Source of the DNA: a virus | IMG/VR virus record: IMGVR_UViG_3300028361_000028 | Location: 1-62,507 of that record | Length of the DNA stretch: 62,507 nucleotides | Direction: 5' to 3' (one strand) | In this document: one piece after another, positions 18,674 through 27,337 of the stretch | Numbering within the stretch: position 1 is the stretch's first letter | Layout: the number at the start of each line of letters is the position of its first letter | Position numbers and translations under genes: made by a program | Notes under the pieces: model-generated | What the model saw: only the letters and a program-made list of their open reading frames with translations | What the model was told of the DNA's origin: nothing | The model's database searches: none

Positions 18674-19087
18674 TCAACTTTCGAGATCTATATTTAGAAT
18701 TTTTAAAATATCTTCTATCTCTATATACAAAAGCTGCTTAGCTTCCTCTATCCCTAACTCATAATCCTCTTGTAATTTTAAAGGAACTACTACTGAGTCA
18801 TTAAACCTTTTCCCAGGTTCAGGTCTATCCTCTATAATTCTATTATATACTTCTAAGTTAGCCTTATATTTCCTTACCATAAAAAGCATTGAAGAATCTA
18901 GTATTTCTTTTATTAGTGTTATTTTTTTACTATTACTTAAATTATCCATCTGAGAAATACTTAACACAAAAGAAAATAGACCACAGTAACCTTTAAATGC
19001 ATCCATTACATCTCTAACCACTAAACCTTCACCCTCAAGTAACAAACTATCTAGATACTCAGTACTACTCTTATTAACTCTACTCAT
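18674..19087 (-). CDS. Hypothetical helical protein
   Basis: 137 residues, predicted mostly helical, with a central hydrophobic stretch (YCGLFSFVLSISQMDNLSNS) that is too polar to be a clear membrane segment and an acidic C terminus. Start ATG has AAGGATAT upstream. It overlaps the HD-domain gene by 8 nt. No family recognised. Confidence 0.7.
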   Translation of the reverse strand: MSRVNKSSTEYLDSLLLEGEGLVVRDVMDAFKGYCGLFSFVLSISQMDNLSNSKKITLIKEILDSSMLFMVRKYKANLEVYNRIIEDRPEPGKRFNDSVVVPLKLQEDYELGIEEAKQLLYIEIEDILKILNIDLES

Positions 19088-19649
19088 GTTTTATATCCTT
19101 ATATTGAACGTCTAAGAACTTTTTAGACCCTATATAATCACTTATATAAACACAAAGTTCTGGTAAAGTATATTCAGTCATAGGCTTAGCAAAAGCTTTA
19201 GTAGTCCAAGGACCATAGTGATAATAAACACTACCATAAATTATGTTATAATCTTCTTCAGTTAGTAATTGAGTGTCTCTCTGTACCTCCATAACCAAAT
19301 CAGCCGCTAATCTAGGATGATTTTTTAAGGTCCAGCTGGTTTTTTCCTTTCCGCGTTTTAATAAATCATGAATTATACAAGCACTTAAAACAGCATCACG
19401 ATTACTGTCTATAGCAAGGGCTCTAGTTAGAGCGTAAGCTATATGAAATACTTTTTTAGTGTGTATAATAGTACCATCCCAACTCAATTCATTTAGAGGG
19501 TGATACTTACCAGTAGAACTAGCAGGACAATCTGTAAAAATATAATCAGGAGCTAATGCTAAACATAATTTAGTAAATTCTCTAATATTAGAATCAGTTA
19601 TTAGTGCTAATTCAGCTTCAAACATCTCTTCTCTTTGTTTACTTCTCAT
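19080..19649 (-). CDS. HD-domain phosphohydrolase
   Basis: 189 residues. Metal-binding motifs in order: HTKKVFHIAYAL (first His), ACIIHDLLKRG (the His-Asp doublet), HPRLAADL, VYYHYGPW and a C-terminal ISDYIGSK Asp. These are the HD superfamily ligands used by nucleotidases and cyclic-nucleotide phosphodiesterases. It lies two genes from a dNMP kinase, so nucleotide metabolism or degradation of a signalling nucleotide is plausible; the substrate cannot be read from sequence. Confidence 0.85.
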   Translation of the reverse strand: MRSKQREEMFEAELALITDSNIREFTKLCLALAPDYIFTDCPASSTGKYHPLNELSWDGTIIHTKKVFHIAYALTRALAIDSNRDAVLSACIIHDLLKRGKEKTSWTLKNHPRLAADLVMEVQRDTQLLTEEDYNIIYGSVYYHYGPWTTKAFAKPMTEYTLPELCVYISDYIGSKKFLDVQYKDIKHE

Positions 19650-19664
19650 TTAATTCTCCAAATA

Positions 19665-19910
19665 CTAGTACGGACGAAGTTGTAAATCATCCGTAGTTAA
19701 ATTAATTCTTTCGATAGATGTAGAATTGTGATTAGGGTTGTACCCTGGTTGTTTCCAACCACTACCATCTATACTATGCGATCTGCCTTGAGCTATTTTA
19801 GGATTAACTACTGTAGCAGTCCACCTATCATTTTTATTATAACTAATAGGGTATCTTTCTCGGTATCTACTTAGTTGGGGTTCTCTAAATTCATTTTCAC
19901 TAATTGGCAT
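19665..19910 (-). CDS. Small hypothetical protein
   Basis: 81 residues, polar, rich in Arg, Asn, Pro and Tyr (NEFREPQLSRYRERYPISYN), no membrane segment and little predicted secondary structure. It has a strong GGGGGAG site. The look is that of a small virion or assembly protein, but nothing confirms it. Confidence 0.65.
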   Translation of the reverse strand: MPISENEFREPQLSRYRERYPISYNKNDRWTATVVNPKIAQGRSHSIDGSGWKQPGYNPNHNSTSIERINLTTDDLQLRPY

Positions 19911-19938
19911 TATACTCCCCCTTTATTCACATAATTAA

Positions 19939-20322
19939 TTACTTTTTTTTCTTATCATCTTTTTTATTTTTCTTAAAAGGAAAACCATCATCTTCTTCGT
20001 CTTCCATATCTTTCTTATCTTTCTTATCCTCTTTCATTTTAGCTGCTTGCTCGATAAAAAAGTTCCCAGCCCTTTCCAAAGAAGCTGCATAATCATTATC
20101 TTTAGATGATTCTTCCTTACCTATTGATTTCATGATTTCCATAACATTTAGTGCAAACTCAGGAATTTGTTTCCCACTCCACTCATAGTGCACACTCATA
20201 TACTCATTATCACCCATTTTAGAAGAGATACTAGCGTAATTATATCCATCACTGTATCTACTAATAACAGCATTCTTAACCGTTTTAACATCAATACCTA
20301 CATTAAAGTTACTATCTTTCAT
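19939..20322 (-). CDS. Hypothetical protein with Lys/Asp low-complexity tail
   Basis: 127 residues from the ATG at 20322, which has GGAG 7 nt upstream; a TTG two codons earlier is a poorer start. The first 70 residues are a compact beta-containing domain. The last 40 are runs of Lys and Asp/Glu (KKDKKDMEDEEDDGF), a nucleic-acid-like or disordered tail. It overlaps the dNMP kinase by 11 nt. Confidence 0.68.
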   Translation of the reverse strand: MKDSNFNVGIDVKTVKNAVISRYSDGYNYASISSKMGDNEYMSVHYEWSGKQIPEFALNVMEIMKSIGKEESSKDNDYAASLERAGNFFIEQAAKMKEDKKDKKDMEDEEDDGFPFKKNKKDDKKKK

Positions 20323-20899
20323 TTTCAATCTCCTTTTTAATTTCTAAAGCTTTTAATTTCAATTCATCTAATGTACCATTATTATCTACCACAAAATCGG
20401 CATCACAAAAGTCATCAAGAGATGTCTCTGAGGTATGCTGAGTATTATGTATTTTAATATCATGATTTCTATTTATTTTTATATGGTAACCTCCACGATC
20501 TGTAACAGCTTTAATTTCGTCAGGGAATCTACCATCGGTGATAATAACATTTTTAAGACCACTACTGTCTATATGATTAAATAACTGTTTTATCCAAAAC
20601 TTATTATCTATAGTTCTATAAGCTTCAGTACCCATATACTGCATAATCTCTCTTGGAGTCCAATACTCTATCTCAGATAAGTCGTTATCAAGTAGAGTTT
20701 TAGGATACCTCTTATCAGGTACTTCCTTTAAGTCACCATACAATTGGGCGGAGCTTAAACCAAAATCGTTAGCTAACCTTTCTTTAAGATTATTAGCGTA
20801 ACCCATAATAAAATAATTAGCATCCATTACATCTTGTAACATTTTACCTAAGGTGTCTTTTCCACATCTAGCCTTAGAGCTTATAACTATTAGAGCCAT
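20312..20899 (-). CDS. Deoxynucleoside monophosphate kinase (T4 gp1-like)
   Basis: 195 residues. P-loop SSKARCGKDTLGKML at the N terminus, the hallmark WTPREIMQYMGTEAYRTID in the centre, followed by NVIITDGRFPDEIKAVTDRG (Walker B-like) and an ETSLDDF lid segment. These match phage dNMP kinases, which raise the dNTP precursor pool by phosphorylating dNMPs. Length fits the family. ATG follows a weak AAGGAA site. Confidence 0.9.
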   Translation of the reverse strand: MALIVISSKARCGKDTLGKMLQDVMDANYFIMGYANNLKERLANDFGLSSAQLYGDLKEVPDKRYPKTLLDNDLSEIEYWTPREIMQYMGTEAYRTIDNKFWIKQLFNHIDSSGLKNVIITDGRFPDEIKAVTDRGGYHIKINRNHDIKIHNTQHTSETSLDDFCDADFVVDNNGTLDELKLKALEIKKEIENER

Positions 20900-20908
20900 T
20901 TTAATTCC

Positions 20909-20998
20909 TTATTTATTTTTTAAAAGTCTAATTACACTACAAAATGTATCCCAATCTTTTATACCACTTAGTGCTTGCTTATCATAGGCGTTTTCCAT
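20909..20998 (-). CDS. Very small ORF upstream of dNMP kinase
   Basis: 29 codons (MENAYDKQALSGIKDWDTFC then SVIRLLKNK) with AAGGAG 5 nt before the ATG and tightly spaced neighbours. The good ribosome site is the main support. Function unknown; it may serve mainly for translational coupling. Confidence 0.5.
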   Translation of the reverse strand: MENAYDKQALSGIKDWDTFCSVIRLLKNK

Positions 20999-21013
20999 AG
21001 GTACTCCTTTATA

Positions 21014-21418
21014 TTAATCAATAGTTACTCTCCAATCAAGCTGTCTAATAGCGCTATCAATACTAACAAACTCGTGCAATAAACCGTCCCTTTGTTTTTG
21101 TAAAGTTATTATATCCAAACTTTTATTATCAGAACCAATAAGTTCCGTAATAACAGCTACTTTTAATTCTATAGCTTCTCTGAGTTCAATAGCAGTACTA
21201 AGAGTTACTTCAGTATCTCCTATACTAATCTTAGACTGTGTATTAGCCTGAATTAATATTAAATTTATAGTTTGTAATTTATTAATATAATTTAATAACA
21301 CAACTACAATACCATTAGCTTCTATCTCATTTACAAGCCCAGAAGATAATTTTCTCCTGAGCTCGTTTATTTTTTGTTTTAATAATATACGTTCATCTAA
21401 TTTTTCTCGTAAGTACAT
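21014..21418 (-). CDS. Coiled-coil protein resembling the DIP1984/septicolysin-like family
   Basis: 134 residues. N-terminal helix LREKLDERILLKQKINELRR, a central INKLQTINLILIQANTQ segment, a TLSTAIELREAIE helix and the ending IDSAIRQLDWRVTID. The order of these pieces resembles DIP1984-family proteins (LREKL, INxTN, LTEALARRD, IQExNW), which are present in actinobacteria and phages with unknown function. I call this from pattern memory, so moderately sure. Confidence 0.6.
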   Translation of the reverse strand: MYLREKLDERILLKQKINELRRKLSSGLVNEIEANGIVVVLLNYINKLQTINLILIQANTQSKISIGDTEVTLSTAIELREAIELKVAVITELIGSDNKSLDIITLQKQRDGLLHEFVSIDSAIRQLDWRVTID

Positions 21419-21431
21419 AATCTCCTATTGT

Positions 21432-22148
21432 TTAATAGCGTAAGCTTGTTGAACAATTACCGCAGTACTTAATATTACTTTTCCAACGATGGCCACAGGT
21501 TGGGCAAGTAACTTTAGTTTTAACAGTAATAGGTTTTTGTATTTTTTTTCTTTTAACCTCACCTTTAAGGTTTAGTATAATTGTGTATGGAAAAAGTTCT
21601 AACTTACCAATAGCCCCAGTAACAAACTCTTGAAAAATCTCTTTACCAGGGACTGTGATACCTACGGCATTTTCGGGCTCATTATAGTCAGATACAATAG
21701 ATTCAAATTTATTTGCAGAATAAGCAAGAGGATCACAAAAGTTACCATAACGAATACCAGTTTCTTTAAAAAAAGAAGGTCTAGTCTGGCTAATAAACTC
21801 TCGTTCCTCAAACCTATAAGTTACTTCTATCAAACCATCCTCTATTAAATTACCTCTAAATTTAGATATAGACTCAGTACGCTCTATAAATCTAAATTTA
21901 TTAGTAACTTTTAATCCATTCATAAATCCTTTTAATTCTGTAGACCCGTTAGGATCAATTATTATACTATTACCATTTAAAACATCCTGACCGTCGACTT
22001 TCACCTCTACGAGTGCCTTTCTACTTTCTTTATTTTTTAATAAAAGAGAGTAGTCTGAACCAAATGGTAATCGTACTACATTATTATTGAATTCTCTTAA
22101 TACTTTACCCTTATGCTTAATCACTACTATAAAATTATTACCGTACAT
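21432..22148 (-). CDS. Conserved phage protein with C-terminal zinc ribbon
   Basis: 238 residues. N terminus MYGNNFIVVIKHKGKVLREF, then RLPFGSDYSLLLKN and KALVEVKVDGQDV form a beta-sandwich-like domain seen in several large phages. The C terminus is a zinc ribbon (CPTCGHRWKSNIKYCGNC). It is probably a virion-associated or assembly protein; its exact role is unknown. Confidence 0.75.
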   Translation of the reverse strand: MYGNNFIVVIKHKGKVLREFNNNVVRLPFGSDYSLLLKNKESRKALVEVKVDGQDVLNGNSIIIDPNGSTELKGFMNGLKVTNKFRFIERTESISKFRGNLIEDGLIEVTYRFEEREFISQTRPSFFKETGIRYGNFCDPLAYSANKFESIVSDYNEPENAVGITVPGKEIFQEFVTGAIGKLELFPYTIILNLKGEVKRKKIQKPITVKTKVTCPTCGHRWKSNIKYCGNCSTSLRY

Positions 22149-22225
22149 TATTTTTATCCTTTAACGGGCTACTAGTTAAAGCCCCTATTTATTTTAAACT
22201 AGTTAGTGTTATTATTAATTAGTTA

Positions 22226-22441
22226 CTATACAGGTGTTACATCTATTGCTTGAGTACCTTTATCGGTAATTTTCAACGCAAACGTAACTGCTTGTCCATC
22301 AGTCAAAGTTTTATACCCTGATACATTTATAGCACTATAATGAACAAAATACTCCTCTGTATCCATTTCTTCCTCGTAGACAAATCCATACCCTCTGTCA
22401 TTATTAAACCATTTTACAATTCCATCAATCTTTTCTACCAT
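22226..22441 (-). CDS. Cold-shock domain protein (CspA-like)
   Basis: 71 residues spanning one cold-shock OB fold. RNP1 appears as KWFNNDRGYGFV and RNP2 as EYFVHYSAI (canonical VFVHFSAI), followed by GYKTLTDGQAVTFAL. Such proteins bind single-stranded RNA/DNA and act as RNA chaperones. It stands alone with its own upstream spacer containing a 28-bp palindrome, which may be its regulatory site. Confidence 0.92.
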   Translation of the reverse strand: MVEKIDGIVKWFNNDRGYGFVYEEEMDTEEYFVHYSAINVSGYKTLTDGQAVTFALKITDKGTQAIDVTPV

Positions 22442-22480
22442 GTTAATTATTCTCCATTTTTTAATTTTATTTTAGTTTTT

Positions 22481-22508
22481 ACTAGTCATTGTGGCCATAA
22501 TGATTAGT
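22481..22508. repeat. 28-bp near-perfect palindrome upstream of the cold-shock gene
   Basis: ACTAGTCATTGTGG is followed directly by CCATAATGATTAGT. Twelve of fourteen positions are complementary as DNA and the other two are G/T. With no loop at the GGCC centre it looks like a binding site for a dimeric protein rather than an RNA hairpin. It lies 40-67 nt upstream of the cold-shock start codon. Confidence 0.6.
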
Positions 22509-22577
22509 AATTATAATTCTTATTTTTAATTTAATCAAAGTATTTTATCACTATACATCTAGAAGTTACATTAATAG

Positions 22578-23618
22578 TTATATTTTATATCTATTATTTA
22601 ATATAGCCTGATACCAAGACTTATGCCACTCTCTATCTTTATTAGCCCTTGAATTACAAGAGCGACATACCGTTATTAAATTACTTGGTTTACAATTCTT
22701 TTTATTATAATCTATATGATGGATTGTTAGTACCTTGTCCCTATTCCAACAAACAGGATTTAGACACACATTCCCATCACGATCCATAATACCTTGTTTA
22801 TATTCTTTATCCTTCCATGCTTCACAATAAGGGTCAAATGTAATACCACCTCTCCAATTCGGAGTATTTGATCCAAAATAGTTATTAATATAACATGTAG
22901 AGCATCTATTACCTTGACTAAAATTATTCCAAGTCACATAATTAGTATGTCCATTATCACATATGTATTTTAATTTCTGTTTTCCATTTCTATATTCAGT
23001 AGACAGTAAAGTATATCCTACTTTACTAAACTCATCTTTTATATACTCTACATTGTGTCTAACTTTACCAGAGCACACTGAGCACCTATTACCGTTACTC
23101 CAATTTGCCCAAGTAATATTTCTAATATGACCTTTGGGGCATTTAACTTTTAAATTAGAAAAAGCATTTTTATATTTATTTAATAGCACATAACCCTCTG
23201 ACGCTAGTAACTCAAACACATCATCAGTAGTTAACTTGGCATTATTACTACATATAGCACATCTACTATTTTTAGAACTCCAAGCATCCCAAGAAGTACT
23301 ATACTTATGACCATTTGGACATATATAATCTAATTTTTCAGAACAATTTATATATTCAGAGGTTAATAAAACATACCCCTCGTCAGCAAAGGCTTTCCTT
23401 ATACTCTCGATTGTTCTTCTTCTTACTCTACCATTAGGATTACAATAAGAACATCTTCTTCCAGTTTGCCATTTATTCCACGATATTTTATATTTATGCC
23501 CTTTAGGACAAATATATTCTAACAACGTAGCTGAGTTTGTATAACTAGTAGCTAATAATTTATATCCTTCAGACTCAAAAGAACTTTTTACATATTCTAT
23601 AGTAAGCTTTTTAGACAT
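22578..23618 (-). CDS. HNH homing endonuclease with four or five zinc-ribbon repeats
   Basis: 346 residues. Repeats of the type YVKSSFESEGYKLLATSYTN, then CPKGHKYKISW, then RCSYC occupy residues 1-240, with the HNH part at the C terminus (NWRGGITFDPYCEAWKDKEY, CLNPVC, LTIHHIDYNKKNCKPSNLI, CRSCN). It is the longest of three related loci here (see 1861-2709 and the remnant at 11575). Repeat number differs between copies, suggesting gain and loss by recombination. It is inserted between the cold-shock gene and the M15 peptidase. Confidence 0.93.
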   Translation of the reverse strand: MSKKLTIEYVKSSFESEGYKLLATSYTNSATLLEYICPKGHKYKISWNKWQTGRRCSYCNPNGRVRRRTIESIRKAFADEGYVLLTSEYINCSEKLDYICPNGHKYSTSWDAWSSKNSRCAICSNNAKLTTDDVFELLASEGYVLLNKYKNAFSNLKVKCPKGHIRNITWANWSNGNRCSVCSGKVRHNVEYIKDEFSKVGYTLLSTEYRNGKQKLKYICDNGHTNYVTWNNFSQGNRCSTCYINNYFGSNTPNWRGGITFDPYCEAWKDKEYKQGIMDRDGNVCLNPVCWNRDKVLTIHHIDYNKKNCKPSNLITVCRSCNSRANKDREWHKSWYQAILNNRYKI

Positions 23619-23619
23619 A

Positions 23620-24021
23620 TCACTCTACTAACTCAAAATGAGGTCCGTCGAAGAATTTATTATTCATTTTCCTATTAGAAGACCAGTCGCCTCCCCATCG
23701 AATATTTATACCCATCTGTGATGCTACGCCAAGAACAAACCCCGCAAAAAGTACAAATTTTTCTTTACTCTCCCAAGGGATACCCTCCCCTACATAATAC
23801 GGAGTTACATCAACTGCTTTAGATGGAAATGTATTGTGGTTACTATTAGGCCACTTTACTTTAGAACGTCCAGAATTAAATGCATTATCTTGTTCCGTTT
23901 GCTCTCTATGCCCGCATATAACACTACAATCGTAATACTTAATAATCTCATTAAATAATCTTTGTAGAGCTACATCAGTTGTTTCAAGATTTCTTTTAGA
24001 TCTTTTTCCAAACTCTGGCAT
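23620..24021 (-). CDS. M15 (VanY-like) peptidase, endolysin candidate
   Basis: 133 residues. The zinc ligands and catalytic residues are in SNHNTFPSKAVDVTPYY (His and Asp) and FFDGPHFELVE (second His), with IRWGGDWSS between. This is the compact L-alanyl-D-glutamate peptidase type that phages use as endolysin to cut peptidoglycan cross-bridges. There is no signal peptide, so export would need a holin; none is recognisable next to it. Confidence 0.88.
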   Translation of the reverse strand: MPEFGKRSKRNLETTDVALQRLFNEIIKYYDCSVICGHREQTEQDNAFNSGRSKVKWPNSNHNTFPSKAVDVTPYYVGEGIPWESKEKFVLFAGFVLGVASQMGINIRWGGDWSSNRKMNNKFFDGPHFELVE

Positions 24022-24059
24022 ATTTCTATCTCCTGCTGATTTAGAGGTTACATTAATGT

Positions 24060-25112
24060 TTATAAATTAGCCGCCAATAAAGCACCATTAGCCACAGAAG
24101 TTAGTGGAGAAGCTGCTAATCTTACTTCCGATATCTTTATAGGTAACTCTGTTTTAGCTAGTTGTTCTTCTACTCTTCTAACAAAACCTTCAGCTAGTGC
24201 TAAGCCTCCAGATACTACCAGAGGTATTCCATCTTTAAATACTGGAAGTTTTTTACTATTCTTTTTTAACTCATAAGCTATATTCTCTATAGTGTATTTA
24301 ATAACATTATTGTAGTAAACACAAATTGCATCAGCTATATCACCTTTAGGATTATATAAATCAGTTCCAGCTTCTTTTTCTTGTAGTACAAGAGACGGAG
24401 ATATATCTAACGCGCGTCCAACTGAGCTATCTATAAAATCACCAGACTTGGTCATAGAGAATTCTAGTAAAGGGTCGCCATCTACTATCACAATGCAGTT
24501 AGCCATCCCAGCCCCAAAACTAACAGCAATACCGACCAACCCATCATCAATTAATTCAGAAAGTGCTATAGCGAATGCTTCATTAATAGGCTGTGGGGCA
24601 TAGCCCAAACTTCCAAGATACTGATTAATAATTTCCGTATGATAAAGAATGTCAAAGTCACTGTCAATAGGAGCGGCAGGTACGCTATATACTACCTTTG
24701 AACCAGGAACAGCTTCGCCTAATAAATTTTTAATAATTAATTTAATTATTGGCAATGATTTTTTTGACTTAGGGCTAATAACCCCCTGACTAAGAGGTCT
24801 TTCAGCAACTCCTCTACGCTCTATAGCAATATCTAATGCATCATCTCCTATCACTATAAATGATCCATCTGTATCTATAATATAGTCAGCATCTCTTTTA
24901 TCCAACGACATTTTAATAGCGTTACTATTAACTTCTGATTTAGGTACTAGTCTATAGAATGCATCACGTTGCATTTTGAATATTGGATTTCCTTCTGTAT
25001 CCATACTAGATGCAATTAGAAGATTAGTTCCCACATCTAGTCCTTTATGTATCAGTGCTTGTGTAGTTGGAACTTCTACAACCACACCAACAGCTTCATT
25101 TTCTTCAGTCAT
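24060..25112 (-). CDS. Actin-like ATPase (ParM/Hsp70 fold)
   Basis: 350 residues. Actin-fold signatures in order: phosphate-1 KGLDVGTNLLIAS (around residue 23), connect-1 NEAFAIALSEL, phosphate-2 VGIAVSFGAGMANCIVIVDG, and the adenosine motif PLVVSGGLALAEGFVRRVEE. It therefore probably binds ATP and may polymerise. Phage actin homologues segregate or position DNA. The next gene downstream encodes a coiled-coil protein that could be its adaptor. Alternatives: an MreB-like or chaperone-like ATPase. Confidence 0.88.
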   Translation of the reverse strand: MTEENEAVGVVVEVPTTQALIHKGLDVGTNLLIASSMDTEGNPIFKMQRDAFYRLVPKSEVNSNAIKMSLDKRDADYIIDTDGSFIVIGDDALDIAIERRGVAERPLSQGVISPKSKKSLPIIKLIIKNLLGEAVPGSKVVYSVPAAPIDSDFDILYHTEIINQYLGSLGYAPQPINEAFAIALSELIDDGLVGIAVSFGAGMANCIVIVDGDPLLEFSMTKSGDFIDSSVGRALDISPSLVLQEKEAGTDLYNPKGDIADAICVYYNNVIKYTIENIAYELKKNSKKLPVFKDGIPLVVSGGLALAEGFVRRVEEQLAKTELPIKISEVRLAASPLTSVANGALLAANL

Positions 25113-25121
25113 TTATATCTC

Positions 25122-25733
25122 CTATTTTTTAGGTAATTTATCCATAAGATTTTTTAATTTATTTATGTTAGCTTCAGTATTAGAATTATACTTAATCTCT
25201 TTAATTTTAACATGAGATTCCATTTTATCTTCAGCCCCTTTCTTAGACGGGTCAATAAATATATCATCCATAGAAGGTCTATCAGATCCTTCTTCTGATT
25301 GAGTATTACTAATTGAAGGCGCGCTACCTGTTAAACTTGATAACTTAGTTATTTTATCAGTTAAACTTAAAATAATGTTATCTTTAGACTCAAGTACCGC
25401 CTCTTTCTTGTCTAAAACTAGTTCCATTTTATCCATGGTTGTAGTAATTTCTACTATTTTTAACTCAAGTTGTTTAATATTTTGTATATATTTTTTTTCT
25501 AACTCAATCGAAACCTCTGCTATTGCCTCATTCAACATATCATCTACTTGCTGCTGGGAATAACCACTAGAAACTATATTACTACTATTAGCCAATTTAA
25601 TTATTTCAGCTTTAAGTTCTTTTATGTCTTCAGAAGCGTTATTTACTATAGAAGCCCTACTCTGAACATTTCTTGGTCCAGTAGAACTCAATCTTCTACC
25701 TCCTTTTAAGGAGGACTCTTTATTATATATCAT
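25122..25733 (-). CDS. Coiled-coil protein paired with the actin-like ATPase
   Basis: 203 residues. A coiled coil spans about residues 35-130 (ELEKKYIQNIKQLELKIVEI), flanked by a basic N terminus (KGGRRLSSTGPRNVQSR) and a C-terminal segment RPSMDDIFIDPSKKGAED. It directly precedes the ATPase in transcription with a 9-nt gap, so the two are co-expressed. A filament adaptor is an inference. No DNA-binding fold is obvious. Confidence 0.72.
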   Translation of the reverse strand: MIYNKESSLKGGRRLSSTGPRNVQSRASIVNNASEDIKELKAEIIKLANSSNIVSSGYSQQQVDDMLNEAIAEVSIELEKKYIQNIKQLELKIVEITTTMDKMELVLDKKEAVLESKDNIILSLTDKITKLSSLTGSAPSISNTQSEEGSDRPSMDDIFIDPSKKGAEDKMESHVKIKEIKYNSNTEANINKLKNLMDKLPKK

Positions 25734-26643
25734 TATTGCACCTCAACTCACTGTAACTACAACCAGGTAATTTATGCACATCTTTATGACATTCTTTACA
25801 AAGTGTTATACAATTAACTACGTCATTACCTAAACGAGGATTTTGAGTGTACCCTTCGATGTGATGACAATGAAGTGTGGCCTCTTTTTGAGTAGCACCA
25901 CAAATTTGACATCTCCAATTATCTCGTTCAAAACAAAGCTGCCTAATTAGAGGATCAACTTCCCGCGAGGTTGCTTTTTTAAAACCTTTAGGATATAACT
26001 CTTGCCCATAGGTAGGGCAAGATTCTTTACAATAATTAGAACAATATAGATAACAATCACCTCTACAATTACCTAACCCGTCTAAAGCACTCACCCTCGA
26101 CTGTATCTGTAAATTAGTTGGTATAAAATATCCATTACAGTATTTACAAAGCACTTCCAAAGAAACCCCGTCTTTAGCTAATCTTGGTAACTCGTCTACA
26201 GTTAATCTACCACAATAAGTTTCATAATTTGCTCCACTTTTATAATACTTTTGGAGATATAACAATCTATCAGTTTTATTTTTTTTATAATATAGCATAC
26301 TCTTATCAGATAATCTAGCCTTATTACTCTTTCTATAAAGCTTATTAACATCAGCAATTCTCTCTTTATTACTATTTCTATATATTTTAGATTTTTTAGC
26401 TATCTTTTCTTTATTTTTTTGATAGTATTGTTTTTGTTTAGACAAACTAACTTCTCTATTATCATAATAATAGTCACTAGACTGTCTATTAAGTAACTCT
26501 TTATTAGAGTCTCTATATAACTTTCTGCATGACTTGCAAACGTACTGTAATCCATCAGCATTACATTTGCATTTACCAAAACATGTAATGCTTTTAGAAA
26601 TACCACATCTGGTACACACCTTAATACCATCCTTAGCCATCAT
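25723..26643 (-). CDS. HNH homing endonuclease with NKEK-type repeat region
   Basis: 306 residues. N-terminal zinc module (CTRCGISKSITCF, CKSCRKLYR), then about six imperfect 13-15-residue repeats of the type KIYRNSNKERIADVNKLYRK (basic helices likely tracking DNA), a second zinc module (CKYCNGYF) and a C-terminal HNH (CQICGATQKEATLHCHHIEG, then CKECHKDVHKLPG). A close relative is at 29403-30404. It sits between the coiled-coil gene and clpP. Confidence 0.92.
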   Translation of the reverse strand: MMAKDGIKVCTRCGISKSITCFGKCKCNADGLQYVCKSCRKLYRDSNKELLNRQSSDYYYDNREVSLSKQKQYYQKNKEKIAKKSKIYRNSNKERIADVNKLYRKSNKARLSDKSMLYYKKNKTDRLLYLQKYYKSGANYETYCGRLTVDELPRLAKDGVSLEVLCKYCNGYFIPTNLQIQSRVSALDGLGNCRGDCYLYCSNYCKESCPTYGQELYPKGFKKATSREVDPLIRQLCFERDNWRCQICGATQKEATLHCHHIEGYTQNPRLGNDVVNCITLCKECHKDVHKLPGCSYSELRCNNDI

Positions 26644-26652
26644 TTACTAAAA

Positions 26653-27234
26653 TCACCTCTTATCTTGTATTTTGTCAATAACACCATAAGTAACAGCCTC
26701 TTCAGCTGACATATAGAAGTCCTTCTTCATATCTTCTTTCACTGTTTCAATACTTTGACCTGTAAACTCTACATAGTATTTTGCCATCTTCTCATATAAA
26801 TGTTTAGTGTGTGCAAAACTATTTTCCATTTCATGATATTTACCTTGATGCCCGCTGCTTAACTCATGTAACATAATCGATGAATTAGTTAGTGCAAAAC
26901 GTTTGCCCTTTGTGCCTGCAGCTAGAATAAATGAACCTGCTGAGGAAGCTTGTCCATAAGCTAACGTACAGATATCTGGTTTAATATAGTTCATCGTGTC
27001 AAATATTGAGAACATAGCGGTTATTTCACCGCCAGGACTATTGATATACATATTAATATCTTTAGTGGCATCGGAAGATTCAAGAAACAGTAACTGTGCT
27101 ACTACAGCATCAGCCATGTGCTGATCAAAAACTCCCTTAATAAAAACTACGCGGTCCTTTAACAGACGAGAATAGATATCGTAAGTCCTCTCCTGTCCTT
27201 TATCACCTTTTTCAATAACGTATGGTACACTCAT
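26653..27234 (-). CDS. clpP: ClpP-like serine protease
   Basis: 193 residues, the usual ClpP length without a propeptide. Catalytic triad in place: Ser98 in [14 protein letters not shown], His123 in [11 protein letters not shown], Asp172 in [23 protein letters not shown] forms the oxyanion region. It could replace or mix with host ClpP in a Clp machine, or act as an assembly protease, although a dedicated prohead protease exists elsewhere. It has its own sigma70-type promoter at 27298-27325. Confidence 0.93.
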   Translation of the reverse strand: MSVPYVIEKGDKGQERTYDIYSRLLKDRVVFIKGVFDQHMADAVVAQLLFLESSDATKDINMYINSPGGEITAMFSIFDTMNYIKPDICTLAYGQASSAGSFILAAGTKGKRFALTNSSIMLHELSSGHQGKYHEMENSFAHTKHLYEKMAKYYVEFTGQSIETVKEDMKKDFYMSAEEAVTYGVIDKIQDKR

Positions 27235-27297
27235 AATTCTTTAATTCCTTTTTCGTTAATTAATTCATAATTATGCGGGACCATCCCACATGTATAT

Positions 27298-27325
27298 AAT
27301 ATAAACATATTTAGTTATTTGTCAA
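27298..27325 (-). promoter_or_regulatory. Sigma70-type promoter for clpP
   Basis: On the minus strand TTGACA (27325-27320), a 16-nt spacer and TATATT (27303-27298), followed by ATATACATG. It is nearly the same as the elements at 37188-37215 and 39325-39352. It would start transcription about 55 nt upstream of clpP. Confidence 0.75.
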
Positions 27326-27337
27326 GTATTTTTTTAA

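Noticed and set aside
19939-20040. Lys/Asp run as a sequencing artefact or frameshift
   Set aside because: The frame is kept through to a normal stop and neighbouring genes are intact, so it is accepted as a low-complexity tail.
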